From the NCBI GenBank assembly GCA_964560325.1, contig CAZLLV010000518.1, forward strand, positions 1-8,705: 8,705 nucleotides of DNA, in the 5' to 3' direction. Position numbers and translations under genes: made by a program. Source of the stretch: CAZLLV01 sp964560325. GTDB taxonomy: Bacteria; Acidobacteriota; Thermoanaerobaculia; Multivoradales; DATKCC01. Positions 1 to 8,705 of the stretch are shown in pieces. Under the pieces are notes generated by a model, which worked only from the letters and a program-made list of their open reading frames with translations, was not told the DNA's origin and made no database searches. Every line of letters begins with the position of its first letter. Position 1 is the stretch's first letter.

Positions 1-1
1 C

Positions 2-1624
2 GAGCGGGCGTTCTACGAAAGCGAGCTCTCCAAGGCACAGAGCCTGCGAGAGATCATCGTGGAAGCGGACCTTCAGCTCGAAGAGCAGGTTCCCGAGGCC
101 CTCGTCCGAGAACGGATCGCGCTTCGAAACGAGATCGAGACACACGAACGACGGCGTCAGTCGTTGCTCTCCTCGGGCACACCCGCCGGAGAAGCGCTGT
201 TCCGCACCCGGCTCGACCTCGAGACCGCGCTCACCCGGCTCCAGGAGGTCGAGCGGCGGATTCGCGAAACGAGCCCACGCTATGCCGCGCTGACCGACCC
301 CGATCCTTTGTCGGTCGCTTTCGTCCAGTCGGAACTGCTCGACGCCGAGACTGCCCTGCTGGAGTTCAACCTCGGAGCGAACCGCAGCTACCTGTGGGTC
401 ATCACCTCGGATTCGTTCCACCTGTATCCCCTGCCGGGACGCGAAGTGGTCGAAGCCGAGGCACGATGTCTCCATCGTCTCTTGACCGCGTACGGCGACC
501 CTCCGCCGGGGAGCGAGGTCGACCCCGACCTGGCGAGCTGCTTGGGGGAACAGCTCGGGCCGTACGAGCGAGTTCCGATCGATCGGGTTCCCATCCGCAC
601 CCGTGGCCAACGGAGGCGAGAGATCGAGCTCGCGTTCGACCGCACCGCGGCCCGTCTCGCGGAGATGCTGCTCGGGGACGTGCATCGTGACGTCTCGCTG
701 CCCCTTCGGCTGGCGCTGGTGAGCGACGGAGCGCTCGAGTACGTGCCGTTCTCCGCGCTGCCGATCCCCGCCGACGCCGAACGCTCCACCACCGAGTCGC
801 GACTCCTGGTCGAAGAGCACGAGATCGTGCGGCTGCCGTCGGCCTCGGTTCTGGCGGTTCAGCGGAGGCAACGGAGAGCGCCGGAGGCACCTCCTCCGGG
901 TCTCCTCGCCGTCGTGGCCGACCCGGTCTACGGTCCCGAAGATCCGAGGGTACGCGCCGGCGGACACCTGCCGCCGGCCCGAGCCGAAGAGCCCGCGGGC
1001 ACCGAGGACGAAGGCGAGAGCGAGATTCCGTTCCTGCGGCGACTCGATCTGAGTGGCCAGGAAGCGAGCGCGATCCTGTCTCTCGTCGCGGACGACCGGG
1101 CGCTCCTGATCGAGAGCTTCGACGCTCGTCGCGATCGACTGCTCCAGGGCGATCTCGGGAGCTACGGCTACGTCCACTTCGCCACCCACGGCCAGATCGA
1201 CACGCAGTACCCGAAGCTCTCGAGCTTGGTACTCTCGCGCGTGGACGAGACGGGCCGTGTGATCGACAGCGGCCACTTCCGTCTCCAGGACATCTACGGC
1301 CTCGACCTCGACGACGTGGACATGGTCGTGCTCTCCGCCTGCGAGACCGCGCTCGGCCGCGAGGTGCGAGGGGAGGGCCTGATGGGCCTGACCCGGGGCT
1401 TCCTCTACGCCGGCGCGGACCGGGTGGCGGCGACCCTCTGGCAAGTACAAGACGTGATGACCGCAGAGCTCATGAAGCGGTTCTACTTCGGCCTCTTCGA
1501 CGAGGACCGGGCCCCGGCCGACGCGCTCCGGCGGGCACAGCTCGCGGTGCGCGAAGCGGACGGCGGCGCCCACTCCTTCCCCTACTACTGGGCCGGCTTC
1601 GTCCTCCAGGGTGAGTGGAGGTGA
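2..1624 (+). CDS. CHAT-domain (caspase-like) protein, 5' end outside the window
   Basis: The frame is open from base 2, so the gene begins upstream; the GTG at 59 is an internal valine. Numbering from that GTG (521 residues to the stop), residues 1-75 are charged alpha-helix, as expected at the end of a helical/TPR region. Residues about 95-145 contain the SYLWVITSD...YPLPG segment typical of the first half of CHAT domains. The catalytic half follows, with HFATHG (His377) and VVLSACETALG (Cys428), then GLTRGFLYAGADRVAATLW and a closing YYWAGFVLQG. Both predicted dyad residues of a caspase/separase-type cysteine protease are present. A Pro/Glu/Gly-rich stretch at about 274-322 looks like a flexible linker. 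No membrane segment is visible. CHAT proteins commonly pair an N-terminal TPR array with this domain, but any TPRs here lie outside the window. The sigma factor gene follows after 2 bases, suggesting co-transcription and a linked function. The substrate is unknown. Confidence 0.93.
   Translation, partial: ERAFYESELSKAQSLREIIVEADLQLEEQVPEALVRERIALRNEIETHERRRQSLLSSGTPAGEALFRTRLDLETALTRLQEVERRIRETSPRYAALTDPDPLSVAFVQSELLDAETALLEFNLGANRSYLWVITSDSFHLYPLPGREVVEAEARCLHRLLTAYGDPPPGSEVDPDLASCLGEQLGPYERVPIDRVPIRTRGQRRREIELAFDRTAARLAEMLLGDVHRDVSLPLRLALVSDGALEYVPFSALPIPADAERSTTESRLLVEEHEIVRLPSASVLAVQRRQRRAPEAPPPGLLAVVADPVYGPEDPRVRAGGHLPPARAEEPAGTEDEGESEIPFLRRLDLSGQEASAILSLVADDRALLIESFDARRDRLLQGDLGSYGYVHFATHGQIDTQYPKLSSLVLSRVDETGRVIDSGHFRLQDIYGLDLDDVDMVVLSACETALGREVRGEGLMGLTRGFLYAGADRVAATLWQVQDVMTAELMKRFYFGLFDEDRAPADALRRAQLAVREADGGAHSFPYYWAGFVLQGEWR
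1617..1624 (+). promoter_or_regulatory. Shine-Dalgarno deciding the sigma factor start
   Basis: GGAGGTGA is a full anti-SD complement lying inside the last codons of the CHAT gene, including its TGA stop. GGAGG ends 5 bases before the GTG at 1627. This makes 1627 a better start than the in-frame GTG codons at 1615 and 1621, which lie too close to this site or before it. Confidence 0.7.
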
Positions 1625-1626
1625 CG

Positions 1627-2241
1627 GTGGCGGCCGGCCCCCCCGACCTGACCGGCGAGTCGCTCGAGCGCCTGCTCGACCTCCTCGATCCGGACCGACA
1701 GACCGCGGCGCGCCGCTACCAGCAGGTCCGCCGGCGCCTGATCCGGCTCTTCGAGTGGCGCGGCGCCCGCTTCCCGGACGACCTCGCCGACGAGACGATC
1801 TCGCGGGTCGCGCGCCGGCTCGACGACGGCGTCGAGATCCGCTCGGACGACCCGTTCCGCTACTTCTGCGGCGTCGCGCACATGGTCTTCAAAGAGGTCC
1901 TTCGCGAGCGCAAGCGGGACCGCGTCTTGCAGGACCCGGCGAGCTGGCCGCCGGCCGCCGACGACGAGCCGGCGGTCGACGACGCGCGGATGGAGGTGCT
2001 CCAGGAGTGCCTCGCGGACCTGGGAGACGAGCAGCGGGCACTCCTGCTCGACTACCACGAAGGCGAGCGGCGGGAGCGGATCGACAATCGGCGGGCGCTC
2101 GCCGAGCGGTACGGCATCGAGCTCAACGCGCTCCGCATCCGGGTCCACCGACTGCGCGCCAAGATCGAGCGGTGCGTCCGTGAGCACTCCGGCCGGGAGG
2201 CCGAGGACCGGCTGCGGTCGCCGAAGAATCGTCGCTCTTGA
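1627..2241 (+). CDS. ECF-like sigma-70 family RNA polymerase sigma factor
   Basis: A protein of about 204 residues with the two-domain layout of small sigma factors. Region 2 spans residues about 27-97; DDLADETISRVARRL (51-65) matches the usual region 2.2 helix, and FRYFCGVAHMVFKEVLRERK (77-96) matches regions 2.3-2.4 that bind and melt the -10 element. An acidic linker (about 98-120) leads to region 4 (about 125-187), where LGDEQRALLLDYHEGE precedes a helix-turn-helix whose recognition helix is ELNALRIRVHRLRAKI (165-180). Region 4 lacks the usual small-residue-rich turn (S.GTVKSR), so this is a divergent ECF-like member and I do not assign a numbered ECF group. The start was chosen by the GGAGGTGA five bases upstream; GTG at 1615 or 1621 would add 4 or 2 residues. 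Placement between a CHAT protein and an anti-sigma-like membrane protein suggests that the three work together. Target promoters cannot be read here. Confidence 0.85.
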   Translation: MAAGPPDLTGESLERLLDLLDPDRQTAARRYQQVRRRLIRLFEWRGARFPDDLADETISRVARRLDDGVEIRSDDPFRYFCGVAHMVFKEVLRERKRDRVLQDPASWPPAADDEPAVDDARMEVLQECLADLGDEQRALLLDYHEGERRERIDNRRALAERYGIELNALRIRVHRLRAKIERCVREHSGREAEDRLRSPKNRRS

Positions 2242-2360
2242 TGAATCCGACGAAATACTTTCGCAGCTCGTGTCAATGCTAGGTGAGCGGGACGCCCTCC
2301 ACCGTCCCCTCCGAGGGTTCGACCCCCGGCATGCGGCCGGACGAGCCGCGGGAGAACGAG
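2242..2360 (+). other. Structured spacer between sigma and anti-sigma genes
   Basis: This 119-base gap contains three tandem potential hairpins. The first is GGGACG/CGTCCC (2289-2294 with 2303-2308, 8-base loop). The second is CCG-A-GGGT/ACCC-C-CGG (2311-2318 with 2322-2329, one A-C mismatch, TCG loop). The third is GCGGC/GCCGC (2333-2337 with 2345-2349, 7-base loop), ending right at the ribosome binding site. None has a T tract, so classical termination is unlikely. They could lower translation of the downstream gene relative to the sigma factor, but short GC-rich stems also arise by chance in such DNA. Confidence 0.4.
2350..2354 (+). promoter_or_regulatory. Ribosome binding site for the anti-sigma-like gene
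   Basis: GGGAG ends 6 bases before the ATG at 2361 and is the best Shine-Dalgarno match near the possible starts. It argues against the earlier in-frame GTG at 2283 and ATG at 2331, neither of which has a comparable site. Confidence 0.65.
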
Positions 2361-3362
2361 ATGACGACCGAACGACACACCATGCACGACCCGCAAAAGC
2401 TCGACCGCTACCTCCTCGGACGCCTCTCCGACCTGGAGAGCGATGCCCTGGAAGCCGAGCTCCTCCGTGACCGCCGGCTCTTCGACCTCGCCGAAGCGGC
2501 CGAGGACGACCTCGTCGACCGCTACGTCCGCGGCGAGCTGCCGCCCGAAGACCGGAAACGGTTCGAGCGACACCTCCTCCCGTCGGAGCGCATCCGGGAG
2601 CGGGTCGCCGTCGCGCAGGCTCTGCGGGACTGGACCGACGGGCAGCGTGCGCCGCGGATCGCCGCCCACCGGACCCGTGGCCCGTTCGCGCGTACGGCGC
2701 GGCTGGCCTGGGCGGCCGCTCTCATCGCGGCGATCGGCGCCGGGGCGCTCGGCTTCGAGGTCGCCCGGCTGCACGACCGGCTCGAGGATCGGCCGGCGCG
2801 GGTGGCCGCGAGCGACCTCCGAGGGTCGGAAGTCGAGACCCCACGCACCCACCGCGGGGCGGCCCCGGAGCCGAGCGAAGCACCCGCTTCGGAACCTCCG
2901 GCGGCCGACCCGGACCGAGAGCGTGTCGAGACGCTCGAGCAGGAGCTGAGGGATGCCCACGATCGCATCGCCTCGCTCGAGGCTTCGCCGGCTTCCGCAA
3001 CTGACGCTGGAGCAGCTGACGAAGCCCTCTCGGACCGTCTCGCGACTGCGACCGTCTTCCTGACGCTGGCGACCCGTGGAGTCGACAGCGAAGCTCCGAT
3101 CGAGCTCGACGCCGCCGAGCGAGTGGAGCTCCAGCTCGAGCTCGGCCGGCGACGCCCGCGGGGGGACGTCCGAGCGAAGGTGACCCGGCAACACGTGACC
3201 GTCTGGACCGAGGAGAACGTCGAGGTCGTGAGCGAGGAAGGAGAATCGATGGCCACGGTGACGCTTCCCCGCCAGAGCTTGAACACGGGTCGGTACTTCG
3301 TCGAGCTCGCCGACGCCGAGAACGAAGATCTCCTGGGGAGCTATTCGTTCCTCGTCGAGTGA
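2361..3362 (+). CDS. Single-pass membrane anti-sigma-like protein without zinc motif
   Basis: A 333-residue protein from the ATG at 2361, supported by GGGAG six bases upstream. Residues 14-91 form an acidic helical domain (LDRYLLGRLSD, AAEDDLVDRYVRGELPPEDRKRF) resembling the N-terminal domain of anti-sigma-like proteins encoded beside ECF sigma genes in Acidobacteriota. The protein contains no cysteine, so it cannot carry the HxxxCxxC zinc site of ZAS anti-sigma factors. One membrane helix is clear at about 114-136. A Pro/Ala/Glu-rich segment (about 160-185) and a short coiled coil (ERVETLEQELRDAHDRIASL, 188-207) follow. Residues about 228-333 look beta-rich and end with LNTGRYFVELAD and LLGSYSFLVE, as in an extracytoplasmic beta-sandwich. 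Predicted topology is N-terminus in the cytoplasm, C-terminal two thirds outside. The likely role is holding the sigma factor at the membrane until a signal arrives; this is inferred from gene order and domain shape. It could instead be a scaffold or sensor unrelated to sigma control. Confidence 0.75.
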   Translation: MTTERHTMHDPQKLDRYLLGRLSDLESDALEAELLRDRRLFDLAEAAEDDLVDRYVRGELPPEDRKRFERHLLPSERIRERVAVAQALRDWTDGQRAPRIAAHRTRGPFARTARLAWAAALIAAIGAGALGFEVARLHDRLEDRPARVAASDLRGSEVETPRTHRGAAPEPSEAPASEPPAADPDRERVETLEQELRDAHDRIASLEASPASATDAGAADEALSDRLATATVFLTLATRGVDSEAPIELDAAERVELQLELGRRRPRGDVRAKVTRQHVTVWTEENVEVVSEEGESMATVTLPRQSLNTGRYFVELADAENEDLLGSYSFLVE

Positions 3363-3394
3363 GCCTTCGCGCTCTCCGCCTCGATCGGCCGTTG

Positions 3395-3400
3395 TATAGT
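3395..3400 (+). promoter_or_regulatory. Possible -10 box for the small acidic ORF
   Basis: TATAGT matches the sigma-70 -10 consensus at five of six positions and lies in the 85-base gap after the anti-sigma-like gene. Transcription would begin near 3407, giving a leader of about 40 bases. No convincing -35 hexamer is seen 16-18 bases upstream, so the call rests on the -10 alone. Confidence 0.4.
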
Positions 3401-3433
3401 GATGGGAAACCCGAGAGATCGTTCACCCCATCG

Positions 3434-3440
3434 AAAGGAG
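3434..3440 (+). promoter_or_regulatory. Strong ribosome binding site of the small ORF
   Basis: AAAGGAG ends 7 bases before the ATG at 3448. It is one of the best Shine-Dalgarno matches in the window and the main reason to regard the short frame as translated. Confidence 0.7.
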
Positions 3441-3447
3441 AGCTCGT

Positions 3448-3621
3448 ATGGTCGACGGGAACGCGAAAAAACGAAACGTGGAGGACGAGTACGCCGGAAC
3501 CGAGGAGGAACAGCAAAAGGACTCCTCCTCCCTGCTCGAGTCGGAGACCTCCCATCAAGGCGTGACGAACGACGACGACGACAGCGAGGAGGAGACCTCG
3601 ATGCCGCCACCAAGAGCCTGA
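3448..3621 (+). CDS. Small, very acidic protein of unknown function (57 aa)
   Basis: I do not recognise this protein. It starts MVDGNAKKRNVEDEYAG and ends SMPPPRA. Of 57 residues, 17 are Asp or Glu and only 5 are Lys or Arg. It has no cysteine, no signal peptide and no membrane helix. A run of four Asp, a Ser and three Glu occupies residues 42-49, and a Ser triplet lies at 26-28. The composition suggests an intrinsically disordered chain. Evidence that it is real: AAAGGAG at ideal spacing, a TATAGT box upstream, and G or C at the third position of 46 of 57 codons. It follows the CHAT, sigma and anti-sigma-like genes on the same strand, 85 bases after the last. It could be a small partner or protease substrate of that module, or a target gene of the sigma factor. 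Overlapping frames in the other two phases lack a ribosome binding site. Confidence 0.6.
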   Translation: MVDGNAKKRNVEDEYAGTEEEQQKDSSSLLESETSHQGVTNDDDDSEEETSMPPPRA

Positions 3622-3649
3622 CGAAGAACGCTTTTTAGACTTCGACACC

Positions 3650-3670
3650 CCCGGTCCCTGGGTGACCGGG
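3650..3670. terminator. Hairpin downstream of the small ORF
   Basis: CCCGGTC (3650-3656) pairs perfectly with GACCGGG (3664-3670) around a 7-base loop. The stem is 7 base pairs, five of them G-C. No T tract follows, so it is a candidate terminator element or mRNA 3' end stabiliser and not a textbook intrinsic terminator. It lies 28 bases past the small ORF stop. Confidence 0.4.
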
Positions 3671-3693
3671 AGCGGACGCGCGACCCGCTCTAC

Positions 3694-3715
3694 GGGGTGC
3701 CGATGGCAGTACCCC
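3694..3715. other. Bulged stem-loop in the convergent gap
   Basis: GGGGT (3694-3698) pairs with ACCCC (3711-3715), stacked on GCC/GGC (3699-3701 with 3705-3707) around a GAT loop, with a 3-base bulge AGT at 3708-3710. The CCCC at 3712-3715 could instead pair with GGGG at 3726-3729, so this stem and the base of the next hairpin may compete. Confidence 0.35.
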
Positions 3716-3727
3716 TTCCTCCTACGG

Positions 3728-3763
3728 GGGCGGTCGCGCGGTCTTCGGACCGCGTGGCCGCCC
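3728..3763. terminator. Long UUCG-capped hairpin, likely bidirectional terminator
   Basis: CGCGGTC (3737-3743) pairs with GACCGCG (3748-3754) around a TTCG tetraloop closed by C-G, an exceptionally stable loop in RNA. After one G-T pair and a 2x2 internal loop, GGGCGG (3728-3733) pairs with CCGCCC (3758-3763). This is the strongest hairpin in the window and sits between two converging transcription units, where a shared terminator is expected. No T run follows on either strand, so termination would rest on the stem alone or on Rho. Confidence 0.6.
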
Positions 3764-3794
3764 TTCCCGCCTTCAGCGCCAACGCCGCATCATG

Positions 3795-3822
3795 ATATCG
3801 ATTTATAAGACCAGATCGATAT
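3795..3822. repeat. AT-rich inverted repeat behind fumC
   Basis: ATATCGAT (3795-3802) and ATCGATAT (3815-3822) form a perfect 8-base inverted repeat with a 12-base centre, starting one base beyond the fumC stop codon. Its low GC content stands out from the surrounding DNA. It could form a hairpin at the end of the carB-fumC transcript or be a binding site for a dimeric protein. No T tract follows on the minus strand, so it is not a standard terminator. Confidence 0.5.
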
Positions 3823-3823
3823 T

Positions 3824-5217
3824 CTAAAGGATGCCGCCCTCGGTCATCCGCCGGGCGTCGAGGGCCTCCTCGAGCTCGTCCTCCGGCAACACCCGCCGCT
3901 CCCGCGCCAGCTCGCGCACCGTGCGCCCGGTCTTCCACGACTCCTTGGCGATCTCGGCCGCCCGGTCGTAGCCGATCTTCGGCGCCAGCGACGTGACGAG
4001 CGCCAGGCTCTTCTCCACCAGCTCCGCGCAGCGCTCGCGCCGGGCCTCGATGCCGTCGATGCAGGTCTCGGCGAACATGCGCGAAGCGTTCGCCAGGATC
4101 TCGATCGACTGGAGCAGGTCGTAGGCGATCACCGGCATCATGACGTTGAGCTCGAAGTTGCCCGACAGGCCGCCGAGGGCGATCGTCGCGTCGTTGCCGA
4201 TCACCTGCGCCGCCACCATCAGGACCGACTCCGGTACCACCGGGTTGACCTTCCCCGGCATGATCGAGCTGCCCGGCTGGAGGCTCGGGATCTCGATCTC
4301 GCCGATCCCGCAGCGCGGTCCGGAGGCGAGCCAGCGCACGTCGTTGGCGATCTTGGTGAGCGACACCGCGATCGTCTTGAGCACGCCGGAGACTTCGACG
4401 CAGGCGTCCTTCGCCGCCAGCGCCTCGAACCGGTTCGGCGCCGGCACGAACGGGTGGCCGGTGCTCTCGGCGAGGCGCTCGATCACCGCGTCGGCGAAGC
4501 CGGGCCGGGCGTTCAGGCCGGTGCCGACGGCGGTGCCGCCGAGGGCCAGCTCGGCGAGCCGGGGCTTCGCCCCCTCGAGCCGCGCGAGGCCGTTTCTCAC
4601 CTGCCGGGCGTAGCCGGAGAACTCCTGGCCGAGCGTCACCGGCACCGCGTCCTGGAGGTGGGTGCGCCCGATCTTCACCACGTCGGCGAACGCCTCCGCC
4701 TTGCGCTCGAGCGAGGCGGCGAGCGTCTCGAGCGCCGGCTCCAGATCCTCGGCGATCGCCGCGTAGGCCGACAGGTGGATGGCGGTCGGGATGGTGTCGT
4801 TCGACGACTGGCCGGCGTTGACGTGGTCGTTCGGGTGGACCGGGCTCTTCGAGCCGATCTCGCCGCCCAGGATCTCGATCGCCCGGTTCGCCAGCACCTC
4901 GTTGACGTTCATGTTGGTCGAGGTACCGGAGCCGGTCTGGAAGACGTCGACGGGGAAGTCGTCGGCGTGCTCCCCGGCGATCACCTCGTCGGCGGCCCGG
5001 ACGATTGCGTCGGCGATCTCCCGCTCCACGATGCCGGTCTCGGCGTTCACCCGCGCCGCCTCGCGCTTGATCGCGGCCATCGCGGCGATGAACCGGGGCG
5101 GCAGCCGAAGCCCGGAGACCGGGAAGTTGCGGCGCGCCCGCTCGGCCTGCGCGCCGTAGTAGGAGCCCGCGGGGACCTCGACCTCGCCGAGGCTGTCTCG
5201 TTCGATCCGTGTGTCGC

Positions 5218-5221
<4 letters not shown>
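3824..5221 (-). CDS. fumC: Class II fumarate hydratase
   Basis: A 465-residue protein, normal length for class II fumarase, which interconverts fumarate and L-malate in the cytoplasmic TCA cycle without an iron-sulfur cluster. Family motifs are complete: TGSGTSTNMNVNEV (97-110), SSNDTIPTA (139-147), KIGRTHLQDAVPVTLGQE (183-200) with the conserved His188, GGTAVGTGLN (228-237), and the signature GSSIMPGKVNP (317-327) with the catalytic-loop serine. The C-terminal KIGYDRAAEIAKES also fits fumarases. Aspartase is the main alternative; HLQDAVPVTLGQE and overall similarity to remembered FumC sequences favour fumarase. The start is the ATG at 5221, where homologues begin (MSDTRIERDSLGEVEVP). It overlaps the carB stop by 4 bases (ATGA) and is preceded by GGAAGGA inside the end of carB. 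It is therefore the second gene of a carB-fumC operon and probably translationally coupled. The same frame stays open far upstream, but that part is antisense or shadow to carB. Confidence 0.95.
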
Positions 5222-8475
<3,254 letters not shown>

Positions 8476-8487
8476 GGGCGGGGCGGG

Positions 8488-8493
8488 ATTGTA
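8488..8493 (-). promoter_or_regulatory. Probable -10 box of the carB-fumC operon
   Basis: On the minus strand TACAAT lies 12 bases before the carB ATG. A start site about 7 bases downstream would leave a leader of about 6 bases, too short for a Shine-Dalgarno; the bases before the ATG are only C and G with no purine-rich site. A -35 hexamer is not convincing. Confidence 0.5.
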
Positions 8494-8552
8494 ACGCGGC
8501 CCTCGCTACGAACCGGCGATTCGGAGCGAAACGTCCGCGGTCCGCCCGACCA

Positions 8553-8558
8553 TATACT
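8553..8558 (+). promoter_or_regulatory. Probable -10 box of the divergent right-end gene
   Basis: TATACT matches the -10 consensus at five of six positions and ends 10 bases before the ATG at 8569. It faces away from the carB -10 box, with about 60 bases between them. No clear -35 element is visible. A leader of only a few bases is implied. Confidence 0.5.
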
Positions 8559-8568
8559 CCCGGAGGTC

Positions 8569-8705
8569 ATGGCGAGCCGAGACATGCCCAAGATCGGCGA
8601 CTACCTGGACGAGCTCGAACGCCGACGGGCGGAGCGGGACGACGACGTGCGGGAGGCCGCCGCCGAGCGCCGCCGCGCCGTCGAGCGGTTCCGCCAGCGG
8701 CGGCG
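8569..8705 (+). CDS. Unknown highly charged helical protein, 3' end outside the window
   Basis: Only the first 45 codons are present and the frame is open to the window end. The visible part begins MASRDMPKIGDYLDELERRR and then becomes a run of Arg, Glu, Asp and Ala (for example REAAAERRRAVERFRQRR) that should form a long charged helix or coiled coil. I do not recognise the family. GGAGG at 8562-8566 lies only 2 bases before the ATG at 8569, which is tight, and 17 bases before the in-frame ATG at 8584, which is too far. I prefer 8569; if transcription begins just after the TATACT at 8553-8558, the message would be nearly leaderless. The gene is transcribed divergently from carB and shares a 93-base intergenic region with it. 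No functional link to pyrimidine or fumarate metabolism can be claimed. Confidence 0.6.
   Translation, partial: MASRDMPKIGDYLDELERRRAERDDDVREAAAERRRAVERFRQRR

Larger units (their letters stand above)
3622..3823. other. Convergent intergenic region with stacked hairpins
   Basis: This 202-base gap separates the plus-strand small ORF from the minus-strand fumC end. It contains, in order, a weak CGAAG/CTTCG stem (3622-3626 with 3640-3644), three stronger hairpins listed separately, a stretch without clear signals (3764-3793), and an AT-rich inverted repeat. No ORF with a ribosome binding site was found. Its likely job is to end transcription from both sides. A structured non-coding RNA is possible but unsupported. 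Confidence 0.55.

Noticed and set aside
59..61. GTG at 59 as the real start of the CHAT gene
   Set aside because: The same frame is open to the left edge with helix-like residues before it, no ribosome binding site is seen, and CHAT proteins normally have a long N-terminal region.
2311..2330. tRNA T-arm look-alike (GGTTCGA in a small hairpin)
   Set aside because: No D arm, anticodon arm, acceptor stem or CCA end can be built around it; it is just one of three GC-rich hairpins.
3359..3638. Two other plus-strand frames across the small ORF (3359-3565 and 3399-3638)
   Set aside because: Neither has a Shine-Dalgarno at proper spacing. The frame starting at 3448 has AAAGGAG and a coding-like third-position bias.
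2052..3648. Minus-strand frames opposite the sigma, anti-sigma-like and small genes (2052-3194, 2522-3286, 2722-3648)
   Set aside because: Arg/Ser-rich antisense frames without translation signals; the plus-strand genes have domains and ribosome binding sites.
3690..3938. 82-codon minus-strand frame running past the fumC end into the convergent gap
   Set aside because: Overlaps fumC out of phase, runs through the hairpin array, and has no ribosome binding site or similarity that I recognise.

Overview
The window is about 8.7 kb of high-GC bacterial DNA. It holds two convergent blocks and the start of a third, divergent gene. The GC-rich codon use, the CHAT-domain protein beside an ECF-like sigma factor, and a membrane anti-sigma-like protein without a zinc motif all resemble Acidobacteriota (Thermoanaerobaculia-like). 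This is a judgement from style; no phylogenetic marker was compared. No rRNA, tRNA, CRISPR array, transposase or phage gene was seen, and no gene-free stretch exceeds 300 bases.

Region A (1-3621, plus strand) looks regulatory. It starts inside a CHAT-domain protein with an intact His/Cys dyad; its beginning lies upstream of the window. An ECF-like sigma factor starts 2 bases after the CHAT stop codon, with its Shine-Dalgarno sequence inside the last CHAT codons. After a 119-base spacer with three tandem hairpins comes a single-pass membrane protein whose N-terminal helical domain resembles Cys-free anti-sigma proteins. Last is a 57-residue, very acidic small protein with its own -10-like box and a strong ribosome binding site. 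A caspase-like protease next to a sigma factor and its probable membrane antagonist suggests regulated proteolysis controlling transcription.

Region B (3622-3823) is a 202-base gap between converging transcription units. It contains three consecutive stem-loops, the last a long hairpin capped by a UUCG tetraloop, and an AT-rich inverted repeat just behind the fumC stop.

Region C (3824-8475, minus strand) is a housekeeping operon: carB (carbamoyl-phosphate synthase large subunit) followed by fumC (class II fumarase), with a 4-base ATGA overlap. carA is not beside them. carB appears to have a very short leader without a Shine-Dalgarno sequence.

Region D (8476-8705) is a 93-base divergent promoter region followed by the first 45 codons of an unidentified, highly charged protein on the plus strand.
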